A DNA stretch of 56,985 nucleotides from Rhodocyclaceae bacterium (GCA_003963315.1 RXJP01000044.1:1-56985); one strand, 5' to 3'; counted from the first letter of the stretch, positions 26,957 through 36,904 are shown. The notes: generated from the sequence alone by a model not told the origin. Program-made: numbers and translations.

Positions 26957-28372
26957 TCAACGTAACTGATTGATTGGGCGAATAAAAGGTTTTTTATCGC
27001 GGATATCGGCAGGAAGGCCTTGAATGGCAGCACGTGCTTCCTGGGGGCTGGCATAGTCCCCGTAGATGACGCCGTAACGCATCCTGCCGCTGAGGTCGGA
27101 TAAATAGGCCCTCGTTTGTTCCATGTCCACGCCGGCGGCTTTTGCTTTGCGTAGAAACTGCTCGGCTTGCTCGGCCCGATTGGCTTCCACGGCAAAAAGC
27201 TGAACGAACCAGCGGTTTCCCGGCGCGGCGGCGATCCAATCCTTGCCCGATTTCAGGCTGGTATCGAGCAAGGAAGCAGGAGCGGCGGGAGTCTCTGGTA
27301 TTGGCGGGGCAGGTGTCGTGGCAACTGGCGAACTGTTGGTCGCCGCTGGGGGAGGAGGCGGGAGTCCGGTGGGCGGGGGGGGCGTTGTTGGGGTTGGACT
27401 AACGGGCTGCGCGGGGGGCGGAGTCACCGCCGCTGGCGGTTGGGCGATGGGGGGCGCTGTGCGGGTTGCCATGAAATAGCTGGCCCCGATCAATGTGATC
27501 GCCAGTGCCGCGGCTGCCGCCCATCGGGGTTGCCCAGGCTTCTTGGGGCCGGGATGTGTGGCGGAACTGAATTCGCAATCGCGGATAGCAGCCCTCACGT
27601 GTTTTGTGGTGATCTGGTGGGTGTTGTCCGAGTATGCCGCCAGCAAGGTTTTGTCGGCCAGGATGTTGATGCGGCGGGTGAGTCCCAAGGAGGCTTCGGA
27701 AATGAGTTTCGTCGCCTGGGGGCTGAAGACGTTGGGACCCTTGTAGCCAGCCGTGCGCAACCTGAATTCGAGGTACTCGGCGACGTCATCTCGGACCAGC
27801 GGCTCCAGTTGGAAATTGTGGGTGATACGTTCCTTGAGTTGGCGCATGTCAGCGCGGGCCAGGATATCGTTCAGTTCGGGTTGTCCGAACAACACCAGTT
27901 GCAGCAGCTTATGGCGGTTGGATTCAAGGTTGGACAGTAACCGGATTTCCTCAAGGGTGCCGGCAGGCATGGCGTGGGCTTCGTCCACCAGGACCACGAC
28001 ACGGCGCCCTTGGCCATAAAGCGCGATGAGATGTTCCTGGAGAGCGCGAATTACCGCGCTGGAGCGGAGATTCTCCGGTAGCTTGAGATTGAGTTCGTCG
28101 GCGATGGCATAGAGTATGTCGTCCCGGGACAGGGACGGATTGGCCAGGTACACAATGGCGACGGTATTGGGCAGGCGCTCCATCAAGACCCGGCACAGCA
28201 TGGTCTTGCCGCTTCCCACTTCGCCGCTGACCTTGACGATGCCTTCGTCGTGAGTCACGGCATAAAGCAGCGCATCCAGCGTGGCGCCACGATTCGCCCC
28301 GGAGAAGAAAAAATCCGTGTGGGGCGTGATACGGAAAGGGATTTCGCTCAGGCCGAAGTGGTCAAGGTACAT
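26957..28372 (-). CDS. MshM/ExeA-type AAA ATPase with C-terminal SPOR domain
   Basis: 471 residues. Residues 1-270 are an ExeA/MshM-like AAA+ ATPase (YLDHFGLSEIPFRITPH, Walker A GEVGSGKT at about 50-57, Walker B VVVLVDEAH, LSNLESNRHKLLQLVLFGQP). One membrane helix follows (RWAAAAALAITLIGASYFMA), then a Pro-rich periplasmic linker of ~80 residues, and a SPOR domain at the end (WFVQLFAVEANRAEQAEQFL, RYGVIYGDYASPQEARAAI). ExeA proteins usually end in a peptidoglycan-binding domain of another type. Here the SPOR domain should bind denuded glycan strands and could place the secretin at division or growth sites. It overlaps nothing but starts only 11 bp after the regulator gene. Confidence 0.85.
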   Translation of the reverse strand: MYLDHFGLSEIPFRITPHTDFFFSGANRGATLDALLYAVTHDEGIVKVSGEVGSGKTMLCRVLMERLPNTVAIVYLANPSLSRDDILYAIADELNLKLPENLRSSAVIRALQEHLIALYGQGRRVVVLVDEAHAMPAGTLEEIRLLSNLESNRHKLLQLVLFGQPELNDILARADMRQLKERITHNFQLEPLVRDDVAEYLEFRLRTAGYKGPNVFSPQATKLISEASLGLTRRINILADKTLLAAYSDNTHQITTKHVRAAIRDCEFSSATHPGPKKPGQPRWAAAAALAITLIGASYFMATRTAPPIAQPPAAVTPPPAQPVSPTPTTPPPPTGLPPPPPAATNSSPVATTPAPPIPETPAAPASLLDTSLKSGKDWIAAAPGNRWFVQLFAVEANRAEQAEQFLRKAKAAGVDMEQTRAYLSDLSGRMRYGVIYGDYASPQEARAAIQGLPADIRDKKPFIRPINQLR

Positions 28373-28383
28373 TAGGTTCGGGA

Positions 28384-29826
28384 TCAGTGTTGTTTGGCCT
28401 GCGGCTTATTGCGGGCCAGGGTTTCAATGCGGTTATAGAGCGTCGTGCGGTTGATGCCGAGCAGGCGCGCAGCCTGGGTGATGTTCCCTTTGGCCAGTTG
28501 CTGGGCGGCGTCCACATAGGCTTGTTCCCAGCGGCGCAGGGTTTCGTCCAGGTCGACGCCCCCCCGGGTTTGCAGTTCATGTAATGCGATGTCGAACCAG
28601 TTGGCACCGTCTAGGGATTCCGTCGGCGAAGACTGTTCATCGAATTCATCGGCCAGGACATCGGGTTCCACCTGCATGCCGGGGTACTTGGCTGTGAGGC
28701 GGATGACGATGTTGCGCAGTTCTCTCACATTGCCGGGGAAGGGATATTCAAGCCAAGCCTGTTCGGCCCCTGGGGACAGGCGGAAAGCGGGGCGGCCGGA
28801 GGTCTGTGCGTATTGCCGACGGAAGTGCTCGAGCAGTAAAAGCCTGTCGCTGCCCATCTCCCTCAGGGGCGGGACGCTGACGGTAAAAACCGAAAGGCGG
28901 TGATACAGGTCGCCGCGGAATCGGCCCTCCCGTACTTCCTTGCGCAAATCCCTGTTGGTGGCAGCGATGACTCGGGCACGGCTGCGGCGGGTTTGGGTTT
29001 CCCCCACCCGTTGGAATTCTCCGTTTTCCAGGACGCGCAGCAATTTGGCTTGTAGCTCCAAAGGAAGCTCCCCGATCTCATCAAGGAACAGTGTGCCATC
29101 GCCAGCATCCTCGAAATACCCGGATTTGTTGCCTGTTGCCCCTGTAAATGCGCCTTTTGCATAGCCAAACAGGGTGGGTTCCACAAGAGAGGGAGAGATC
29201 GCTGCGCAATTAAGGGCGAAATAGGGCTTATTCCTGCGTTCCGAGTGGAGGTGAAGGCAGCAACTGGCTGCGATTTCCTTGCCGCTGCCCGACTCCCCTT
29301 CGATCAGGATAGGGAAAGGGGAGTCGGCATACTGCTGCAATTGCAGGCGGAGTTTTTGGATCGGCGGACTATTGCCCAGCAGTTTGCAGTCGGTGGATTC
29401 GGCTTGGGCGGCATCGGTCAGGCGGAAGCTAAGGGCATCCAGGAGCACCCGCTTGATGTGGTCCGGGTCGGCCGGTTTGGCGACGAAATCCGTCGCCCCC
29501 AGGGCGCGGGCATGGCGTGCATTGCTTTCGTCGTTCTGGCCTGAGAGCACCACGATACGGATGTCCGGGTCGTGGGCGAGTAATTCCCTGATCAGAGCAA
29601 AGCCCTCGTCGGGGCGATGGGGAAGCGGAGGGAGTCCCAAGTCGATCAAGGCAAGCCCTGGGGCCTGCTGGGCCTGTCTGACAAGGGCGATGGCAGATGG
29701 TCGGGAATCTGCCGTGATGACTTCAAAATCCCCTTGCAGAATGAAAGACAGGGTCTCGGCGATCAAGGGATCGTCGTCCACGATCAACAGGAAGGGTTTT
29801 GCTTTTTGGGGAGGTATGGTGCTCAT
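28384..29826 (-). CDS. NtrC-family sigma-54-dependent response regulator (PrsR-like)
   Basis: 480 residues. The receiver domain (residues 12-130) has the acidic pair VDDDP, phosphoacceptor Asp62 (LALIDLGLPPL), Ser95 and Lys117 (VAKPAD). The AAA+ domain has Walker A GESGSGKE (177-184), the sigma-54 contact loop GAFTGA (225-230) and Walker B (TLFLDEIGELP). A Fis-type helix-turn-helix closes the protein (NITQAARLLGINRTTLYNRI). It should activate sigma-54 promoters after phosphorylation. It heads the pilus locus, divergent from mlaF by 94 bp. The kinase at 11850-13607 is a candidate partner, as no kinase is adjacent. Confidence 0.9.
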   Translation of the reverse strand: MSTIPPQKAKPFLLIVDDDPLIAETLSFILQGDFEVITADSRPSAIALVRQAQQAPGLALIDLGLPPLPHRPDEGFALIRELLAHDPDIRIVVLSGQNDESNARHARALGATDFVAKPADPDHIKRVLLDALSFRLTDAAQAESTDCKLLGNSPPIQKLRLQLQQYADSPFPILIEGESGSGKEIAASCCLHLHSERRNKPYFALNCAAISPSLVEPTLFGYAKGAFTGATGNKSGYFEDAGDGTLFLDEIGELPLELQAKLLRVLENGEFQRVGETQTRRSRARVIAATNRDLRKEVREGRFRGDLYHRLSVFTVSVPPLREMGSDRLLLLEHFRRQYAQTSGRPAFRLSPGAEQAWLEYPFPGNVRELRNIVIRLTAKYPGMQVEPDVLADEFDEQSSPTESLDGANWFDIALHELQTRGGVDLDETLRRWEQAYVDAAQQLAKGNITQAARLLGINRTTLYNRIETLARNKPQAKQH

Positions 29827-29881
29827 GACGGCACGATCATAGCCTAAGCTGGCAGCCGCGGTTTAAGCGCGTTCCATCTGC

Positions 29882-29887
29882 TAGAAT
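29882..29887 (+). promoter_or_regulatory. Possible -10 box (TAGAAT) of the mla operon
   Basis: TAGAAT lies 33 bases before the mlaF GTG in the 94-bp divergent gap. A good -35 is not seen. The same GCTAGAAT string precedes hisG at 36940-36945 and is also near a start there. Confidence 0.3.
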
Positions 29888-29920
29888 CTCCCGGTTTTCG
29901 CCCCTGGAAATCATTCACTC

Positions 29921-30736
29921 GTGTCTGCGGAACCGCTGGTCAAAATCAGCAATCTCAACTTCACCTATGACCGTCGCCCTGTCCTCACCGGGATCAATAT
30001 GGAGATCCACCGTGGGCAGGTTGTGGCCATCATGGGCTCGAGCGGTTGTGGGAAAACCACGACCATGCGCCTCATCGGCGGACAGCTCAAGCCGACTTCC
30101 GGCTCCGTTTCCATCGGCGGCCAGGTTGTGCACGAACTGGATGACGAAGGGCTCTATGCCTTGCGGCGGCGGATGGGGATGTTGTTCCAGTTCGGGGCCT
30201 TGTTCACCGATATGTCGGTTTACGACAACGTGGCCTTCCAGATGCGGGAGCATACCGGGTTGCCCGATGAGCTGATTCACGACCTGGTGTTGATGAAGCT
30301 CCACGCTGTGGGTTTGCGCGGCGTCCATCATCTGATGCCGTCGGAGTTGTCGGGGGGCATGGCACGTCGCGTGGCCCTGGCCAGGGCGATCGCCTTAGAC
30401 CCGATGCTGATGATGTACGACGAACCCTTTGCCGGGTTGGACCCCATTTCCCTGTCCGTTGTCGGGCAGTTGATCCGCACACTCAACGATGCCCTTGGCG
30501 CATGTTCCATCGTGGTGACCCACGATGTGCAGGAATCGCTGAAGATCGTTGACTACGTGTATTTCGTTTCGGAAGGCAAGATCGTTGCCGAAGGGACCGC
30601 GGACGAAATTCGTAAATCCACGGCGCCCTACGTCCATCAGTTCATTTGGGGCGAAGCTGACGGCCCCGTGCCGTTCCATTATCCTGCGCCGCCCTATGGC
30701 GACGCGATGCTGCAAGAGGTATCCCGTGCTCGATAG
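29921..30736 (+). CDS. mlaF: MlaF, ATP-binding subunit of the phospholipid transporter
   Basis: 271 residues from GTG 29921. Walker A MGSSGCGKTT (about 37-46), Q-loop (MLFQFGALFTDMSVYDNVAF), signature LSGGMARRVALARAI, Walker B LMMYDEPFAGLDP and switch His (VVTHDV) are all present. With MlaE, D and B it forms the inner-membrane complex that moves phospholipids between the inner membrane and MlaC in the intermembrane transport of lipids. The 3' end overlaps mlaE by 11 bp. Confidence 0.95.
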   Translation: MSAEPLVKISNLNFTYDRRPVLTGINMEIHRGQVVAIMGSSGCGKTTTMRLIGGQLKPTSGSVSIGGQVVHELDDEGLYALRRRMGMLFQFGALFTDMSVYDNVAFQMREHTGLPDELIHDLVLMKLHAVGLRGVHHLMPSELSGGMARRVALARAIALDPMLMMYDEPFAGLDPISLSVVGQLIRTLNDALGACSIVVTHDVQESLKIVDYVYFVSEGKIVAEGTADEIRKSTAPYVHQFIWGEADGPVPFHYPAPPYGDAMLQEVSRAR

Positions 30737-31520
30737 CATTCTCGGGTCCATTCGTGGGCTGGGTCGCCGTGTGACCGACAGGATTTGGCGCCTGGGTTTC
30801 GCCAGCCGTTTCTTCATTGCTATTTTCCTGCATTCGGGAACCGCGCTGCGGCGCTTCAGCTTGACCATCCGCGAGATTTACTTCACCGGCGTGCTGTCTT
30901 TGATCATCATCCTGGTTTCCGGCCTGTTCGTCGGTATGGTGCTGGGTTTGCAGGGATATGACACACTCCAGCGCTACGGTTCTTCCGAAGCACTGGGTAT
31001 CCTGGTCGCCCTTTCCCTGGTGCGTGAACTCGGCCCCGTGGTGGCAGCTCTGTTGTTCGCCAGCCGCGCCGGCTCGGCTATCACCGCGGAAATAGGCCTG
31101 ATGAAAGCGACCGAGCAGCTCTCCGCTATGGAGATGATGGCGGTTAATCCCATCGCCCGGGTGGTGGCGCCCCGTTTCTGGGCCGGCGTGATTTCCATGC
31201 CGCTGCTGGCGGCCCTATTCTCCGCCTTGGGTGTATTCGGCGGTTATCTGGTGGGCGTGCAATTGATCGGGGTGGACGAAGGCTCCTTCTGGTCGCAGAT
31301 GCAGGCCTCCGTGGATTTTCGCCAGGACATCGTGAACGGTGTCATCAAGAGTTTCGTCTTTGGCGTGATTGTGAGCTGGATCGCCGTCTTTGAAGGTTAT
31401 GATGCCGATCCCACCGCCGAAGGCGTTTCTGGTGCCACCACGCGCACTGTCGTGACGTCTTCGCTGGCCATTCTGGCCGCTGACTTTGTTCTTACTGCCT
31501 TCATGTTCCGGGGGATTTAA
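30726..31520 (+). CDS. mlaE: MlaE, permease of the phospholipid transporter
   Basis: 264 residues from GTG 30726, which has GAGG just upstream; an open frame extends further back to 30549, but that would lie inside mlaF and is not needed. The MlaE/YrbE domain is complete: IREIYFTGVLSLIIILVSGL, VLGLQGYDTLQRYG, RELGPVVAALLFASRAGSAI, AEIGLMKATEQLSAMEMMAV and the last helices ending in FVLTAFMFRGI. About five membrane helices. Confidence 0.95.
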   Translation: MLDSILGSIRGLGRRVTDRIWRLGFASRFFIAIFLHSGTALRRFSLTIREIYFTGVLSLIIILVSGLFVGMVLGLQGYDTLQRYGSSEALGILVALSLVRELGPVVAALLFASRAGSAITAEIGLMKATEQLSAMEMMAVNPIARVVAPRFWAGVISMPLLAALFSALGVFGGYLVGVQLIGVDEGSFWSQMQASVDFRQDIVNGVIKSFVFGVIVSWIAVFEGYDADPTAEGVSGATTRTVVTSSLAILAADFVLTAFMFRGI

Positions 31521-31991
31521 ATGAATCGTGCCATGCTTGACCTCTGGGTCGGTTTTTTTGTTGCTATCGGTCTGGTCGCGCTGGGTTTCCTTGCCATGAA
31601 GGTGGGCAATCTGAGCGGCGCCAGCAGCGGCGAGACCTATGCGCTCTATGCCAAGTTCGACAATATCGGCGGCCTCAAGCCCCGCGGTGCCGTCAAGAGC
31701 GCCGGCGTGGTGGTCGGGCGTGTAGCGGACATCAAGTTCGATCCCGAGAACTATGTCGCGCAGGTCACCATGCAGATTGATGCCCGGTATAAATTTCCCC
31801 GAGACACATTTGCTACTATTAACACCTCAGGGTTGCTGGGCGAGCAGTACGTTGGTTTTGAAGTGGGTGGCGACACCGAAATGCTCAAGACCGGCGACAC
31901 GATCAAGAAGACCCAGTCTGCCGTAGTGTTGGAAAAGCTCATCAGCCAGTTCATGTTCAACAAGGCTGCCGAGCCTTCCGCTGCCAAATAA
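31521..31991 (+). CDS. mlaD: MlaD, periplasmic MCE-domain subunit
   Basis: 156 residues, starting directly after the mlaE stop. One N-terminal membrane helix (LDLWVGFFVAIGLVALGFLA) is followed by a single MCE domain (YALYAKFDNIGGLKPRGAVK, SAGVVVGRVADIKFD, TSGLLGEQYVGFEVGGD). It forms the hexameric ring through which lipid passes to MlaC. Confidence 0.94.
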   Translation: MNRAMLDLWVGFFVAIGLVALGFLAMKVGNLSGASSGETYALYAKFDNIGGLKPRGAVKSAGVVVGRVADIKFDPENYVAQVTMQIDARYKFPRDTFATINTSGLLGEQYVGFEVGGDTEMLKTGDTIKKTQSAVVLEKLISQFMFNKAAEPSAAK

Positions 31992-32031
31992 GTGGCACTA
32001 TCCAGCCGGATTCGTCGATAAAGGTGACATT

Positions 32032-32748
32032 GTGATTTCATCCCAGTTCAAACGTCTGTGTTTCGTGGTTTCCCTGGTGGGGGCTTCCGGCCTGTTGGGC
32101 GGTTGCGCGACTTCGGGTAACCCCAAGGATCCGGTTGAGGGATTCAATCGCGCCATGTTCGCCTTCAATGAAGGGCTGGATAAAACCATCGTCAAGCCGG
32201 TGGCCCAGGGCTACGATGCCGCCGTGCCGGTGCCGGCGAAGACTGGGGTGTCCAATTTCTTCGGCAATATCGCCGACGTATTCATTGGTGTGAACAATCT
32301 GTTGCAGGGTAAGGTGCCCGATGCCGCCAGCGACTTCGGCCGGGTGGCGGTGAACAGCACCATCGGTGTCCTGGGGTTGATTGACTGGGCCAGCGACATG
32401 GGATTGGAAAAGCATGACGAAGATTTCGGCCAAACCTTCGGTCGTTGGGGTGCCGGTAGCGGCGCCTATCTGGTGATTCCCGTCTTCGGTCCCCGCGATG
32501 TCCGCGATACGGTCGGCCTGGCGGCGGATCTGGCTGTGGAACCCGTGGGCCAGATGCACAACGTGGCGGCCCGCAATACCTTGATCATTACCCGCCTGAT
32601 CAGTGATCGTGCGGCATTGCTGCCTGCCGACAAGGTGATCGAGGAAGCGGCGCTGGATAAGTATTCCTACATCCGGGATGCCTACCTGCAGCGCCGCCGC
32701 AGCCTCGTCTATGATGGCGCCCCTCCCCGCAACAATGCGGATGAGTGA
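32032..32748 (+). CDS. mlaA: MlaA (VacJ), outer-membrane lipoprotein
   Basis: 238 residues from GTG 32032. The signal peptide ends at the lipobox LLGGC. The body has the family motifs DPVEGFNRAMFAFNEGLDKT, VSNFFGNIADVFIGVNNLLQ, NSTIGVLGLIDWASDMGLEK, DEDFGQTFGRWGAGSGAYLV and PVFGPRDVRD. It removes phospholipid from the outer leaflet of the outer membrane and passes it to MlaC. In E. coli mlaA is elsewhere on the chromosome. Here it lies inside the operon, between mlaD and mlaC, as is usual in betaproteobacteria. Confidence 0.95.
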   Translation: MISSQFKRLCFVVSLVGASGLLGGCATSGNPKDPVEGFNRAMFAFNEGLDKTIVKPVAQGYDAAVPVPAKTGVSNFFGNIADVFIGVNNLLQGKVPDAASDFGRVAVNSTIGVLGLIDWASDMGLEKHDEDFGQTFGRWGAGSGAYLVIPVFGPRDVRDTVGLAADLAVEPVGQMHNVAARNTLIITRLISDRAALLPADKVIEEAALDKYSYIRDAYLQRRRSLVYDGAPPRNNADE

Positions 32749-32780
32749 CCATCCCCCGAGTCTTCACGAAAGCTAGAAAA

Positions 32781-33404
32781 ATGAAAAAGCTGTTTGCATT
32801 TCTTGCCCTCTGTTTCATTGCCGGGGTTGTGCCCGTGGCGATGGCGGATGAGCAGGCCCCCGACACCTTGGTCAAGAATGTTTCCAATGAAGTCTTGGAT
32901 ATCCTGCGTAAGGACAAGGATATCCAAGGGGGCAACACCAAGAAAGCCATGGAACTGGTGGAAGTCAAAGTGCTTCCCCATTTCAACTTTCAGCGCATGA
33001 CCGCCCAGGCCGTGGGCAAGGACTGGCGTCAGGCCACCCCCGTGCAGCAAAAGGCCTTGTCCGATGAGTTCCGGACCTTGCTGGTGCGCACCTATTCCAA
33101 TGCCCTGACGGCTTACAAGAATCAGACTATCGACTTCAAACCCCTGAAGATGGCGCCCGCAGATACCGAAGTGACGGTGCGTACCGAGATCAAGCAGGCG
33201 GGTGCCAAGCCGATCGGCATCAACTACGAACTCGAGAAAAACGGCGCCGGCTGGAAGGTGTACGACGTGGTGATTGCTGACGTGAGCATGGTCACCAGCT
33301 ATCGCGATCAATTCCGCCAGGAGATCGCCAACAGTGGCGTGGACGGCTTGATCAAGTCCTTGCAGGCCAAAAACAAAGCTCCCGAAACGCCCGCTAAGAA
33401 ATGA
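32781..33404 (+). CDS. mlaC: MlaC, periplasmic phospholipid-binding protein
   Basis: 207 residues from ATG 32781. A signal peptide (MKKLFAFLALCFIAGVVPVA MADE) is obvious there, so the alternative GTG at 32745 overlapping mlaA is rejected. The mature part has VSNEVLDILRKDKDIQGGN, VLPHFNFQRMTAQAVGKDW and TYSNALTAYKNQTIDFKPL, typical of MlaC/Ttg2D. It ferries phospholipid between MlaA and the MlaFEDB complex. The stop overlaps mlaB by 4 bp. Confidence 0.93.
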   Translation: MKKLFAFLALCFIAGVVPVAMADEQAPDTLVKNVSNEVLDILRKDKDIQGGNTKKAMELVEVKVLPHFNFQRMTAQAVGKDWRQATPVQQKALSDEFRTLLVRTYSNALTAYKNQTIDFKPLKMAPADTEVTVRTEIKQAGAKPIGINYELEKNGAGWKVYDVVIADVSMVTSYRDQFRQEIANSGVDGLIKSLQAKNKAPETPAKK

Positions 33405-33682
33405 TCAAGGAAGCTGGCGATCAGGCCTTGGTAGATGGGGCCATGAATCTCAATACCGCCGCCGAGTTGTTATCCGGAGGCAATGCCGCCATCGGTCGGG
33501 CTGCCCGTGTCTTCGATATGTCCGCCGTGACCGAGGTGGATTCGTCGGGTCTGGCGGTGGTTTTCGCTTGGGTGCGTACCGCCAAGCGTAATGGCCTGTC
33601 CATCCGTTTGGCCAACCCGCCCCAGGGTCTGCTGAGCATGGCGGATGTTTACGGCGTCAGCGGGATGCTTCCCCTCAACTGA
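33401..33682 (+). CDS. mlaB: MlaB, STAS-domain subunit
   Basis: 93 residues forming a single STAS domain, with the typical FDMSAVTEVDSSGLAVVFAW followed by GLSIRLANPPQGLLSMADVY. It binds MlaF in the cytoplasm and stabilises the transporter. Starts in the 4-bp overlap ATGA with mlaC. Confidence 0.9.
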   Translation: MIKEAGDQALVDGAMNLNTAAELLSGGNAAIGRAARVFDMSAVTEVDSSGLAVVFAWVRTAKRNGLSIRLANPPQGLLSMADVYGVSGMLPLN

Positions 33683-33717
33683 TATCGCCCCCTTTTCCCT
33701 CGCTTTTCCCTGAAAAC

Positions 33718-34635
33718 ATGATCCCGGCGATATCCATCCGCCAGGTCACCAAACGTTATGGTGACTTGCAAGCTCTGGCCGGTGTGGATCTGGAAATCAA
33801 CCAAGGCGAGTTTTTCGGTTTGTTGGGCCCCAATGGCGCGGGCAAGACCACGCTGATTTCAGCCTTGGCCGGATTGGTTCGGCCCGATGGCGGTAGCTTG
33901 GAAGTGATGGGTCACGACGTCCATAAGGACTACCGGGCCGCCCGTCGCCTGCTGGGGGTAGTGCCCCAGGAACTGGTGTTCGATCCCTTTTTCACCGTGC
34001 GCGAGGTCCTGCGCTTCCAGGCGGGGTATTTCGGCATTCGCCGCTGCGACGACTGGATTGACGAGATTCTTGCCAACCTGGACCTCACCGCCAAAGCGGA
34101 TTCCGGCATGCGCTCCCTCTCCGGTGGCATGAAGCGCCGGGTGCTGGTGGCCCAGGCCCTGGTACATCGCCCTCCCGTCATTGTGCTGGACGAGCCCACG
34201 GCGGGGGTGGATGTGGAACTGCGCCAGACCCTCTGGCAATTCATCCGGCGTCTCAACGAGGAAGGCAACACCATCGTTTTGACTACCCATTATCTGGAGG
34301 AAGCCGAGGCCCTGTGCGGGCGCATCGCCATGCTCAAGGGCGGTCGGGTGGTTTCCCTCGATAGCACCGAGAACCTGTTGCGCAAATTCTCCGCCCAGGC
34401 CTTGCGCCTGCGCCTGGGCGAAGGCCCCGGTTTGCCGGAGGCCCTGGCCCAGGTGTCGGTGCAGAAAGACAAGTATTGGTCCATCCCTTTCCAGACGTAC
34501 GGCCAGATCGAGTCCCTCCTGGCCCAGGTGAGAATGGCGGGCTGCGTGATTGAAGACATGGCCGTGAATCAGCCTGATTTGGAAGAGGTTTTCGTTCGGG
34601 TGATGCAGCAGGCCCGGGAGGGAGGCGCATCATGA
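33718..34635 (+). CDS. yadG: ABC-2-type transporter, ATP-binding protein (YadG-like)
   Basis: 305 residues. Walker A GPNGAGKTT, Q-loop VVPQELVFDPFFTVREVLRF, signature LSGGMKRRVLVAQAL, Walker B VIVLDEPTAGVD and switch His TTHYLEEAEAL are intact. The sequence around them fits the YadG group of ABC exporters. It overlaps the permease gene by 4 bp. The substrate is not known. Its place between mla and ibaG/murA hints at envelope function. Confidence 0.9.
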   Translation: MIPAISIRQVTKRYGDLQALAGVDLEINQGEFFGLLGPNGAGKTTLISALAGLVRPDGGSLEVMGHDVHKDYRAARRLLGVVPQELVFDPFFTVREVLRFQAGYFGIRRCDDWIDEILANLDLTAKADSGMRSLSGGMKRRVLVAQALVHRPPVIVLDEPTAGVDVELRQTLWQFIRRLNEEGNTIVLTTHYLEEAEALCGRIAMLKGGRVVSLDSTENLLRKFSAQALRLRLGEGPGLPEALAQVSVQKDKYWSIPFQTYGQIESLLAQVRMAGCVIEDMAVNQPDLEEVFVRVMQQAREGGAS

Positions 34636-35387
34636 CCAGTTTCCTGACCCTGTTGCGCAAGGAAATCCTGCGTTTCTGGAAAGTGGGTTTCCAGACGGTG
34701 GCTGCGCCGGTGCTCACCGCCATGTTGTACCTGTTGATCTTTTCCCATGTGCTGGAAGACCATGTCCGGGTCTACGACACCTTGCCCTATGCCTCTTTCC
34801 TGGTGCCCGGGCTGGTGATGATGTCGGTGTTGCAAAATGCCTTCGCCAATTCGTCCTCTTCCCTGATCCAGGCCAAGGTCATGGGTAGCATTGTTTTCAT
34901 CCTGCTGCCGCCGATCTCCCCGTTTTCGCTGTTCAGCGCTTATATCCTCTCCTCCACCGTGCGCGGATTCGCTGTCGGGGTGGGCGTGCTGGCCGTGACC
35001 ATGTTTTTCACCCCCCTCGGGTTTACCCATCCTGCCTGGATCCTTGTTTTCATCCTGCTGGGCGGCGCCATGATGGGGGCCTTGGGCATACTGGCCGGTC
35101 TCTGGGCGGATAAGTTCGACCAATTGGCGGCCTTCCAGAACTTCATCATCATGCCCCTGACCTTCCTGTCCGGGGTGTTCTATTCCATCCACTCGCTGCC
35201 TGCCTTCTGGCAGGGGGTGTCCCATTACAATCCCGTCTTCTACATGATCGACGGCTTCCGCTACGGCTTCTTCGGCGTGTCCGATGTGTCTCCCTGGCAG
35301 AGCCTGGCGGTCGTGTCCGTCTGTTTCCTATTCGTCGCCGCTTTTGCCCTCTCCCTGCTCAAGCGCGGCTACAAGCTGAGAGCCTGA
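34632..35387 (+). CDS. yadH: ABC-2-type transporter, permease (YadH-like)
   Basis: 251 residues with about six membrane helices typical of ABC-2 permeases (TVAAPVLTAMLYLLIFSHVL, SFLVPGLVMMSVLQNAFANS, GAMMGALGILAGLWADKFDQ, IIMPLTFLSGVFYSIHSLPA, LAVVSVCFLFVAAFALSLL). It forms the channel for the YadG-like ATPase, whose gene it overlaps. The substrate is unknown. Confidence 0.9.
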   Translation: MTSFLTLLRKEILRFWKVGFQTVAAPVLTAMLYLLIFSHVLEDHVRVYDTLPYASFLVPGLVMMSVLQNAFANSSSSLIQAKVMGSIVFILLPPISPFSLFSAYILSSTVRGFAVGVGVLAVTMFFTPLGFTHPAWILVFILLGGAMMGALGILAGLWADKFDQLAAFQNFIIMPLTFLSGVFYSIHSLPAFWQGVSHYNPVFYMIDGFRYGFFGVSDVSPWQSLAVVSVCFLFVAAFALSLLKRGYKLRA

Positions 35388-35389
35388 CC

Positions 35390-36878
<1,489 letters not shown>

Positions 36879-36887
36879 GATCTTGCA

Positions 36888-36904
36888 GGCGGCCAATGGC
36901 CGCC
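36888..36904. repeat. Hairpin between murA and hisG
   Basis: GGCGGCC, loop AAT, GGCCGCC: a perfect 7-bp stem 10 bases after the murA stop. No T-tract follows, so it is a weak terminator candidate at most. The 87-bp gap also has TAGAAT (36940-36945), a possible -10 for hisG. No his leader peptide with a run of His codons is seen, so classical his attenuation is absent here. Confidence 0.4.

Noticed and set aside
11850-29826. PEP-CTERM/exosortase system suggested by the PrsK/PrsR-like proteins
   Set aside because: No exosortase, PEP-CTERM sorting signal or exopolysaccharide genes are present; the proteins between are pilus components.
17941-29826. Type II secretion system
   Set aside because: GspE/F/D-like proteins are present, but the set MshL-MshN-MshE with MshEN, the MshI/J-like proteins and the gene order fit MSHA-type pili better; no gspG/H/I/J/L/M genes.
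30549-30725. Upstream start for mlaE
   Set aside because: This part lies within mlaF; GTG 30726 has a ribosome binding site and gives the normal MlaE length.
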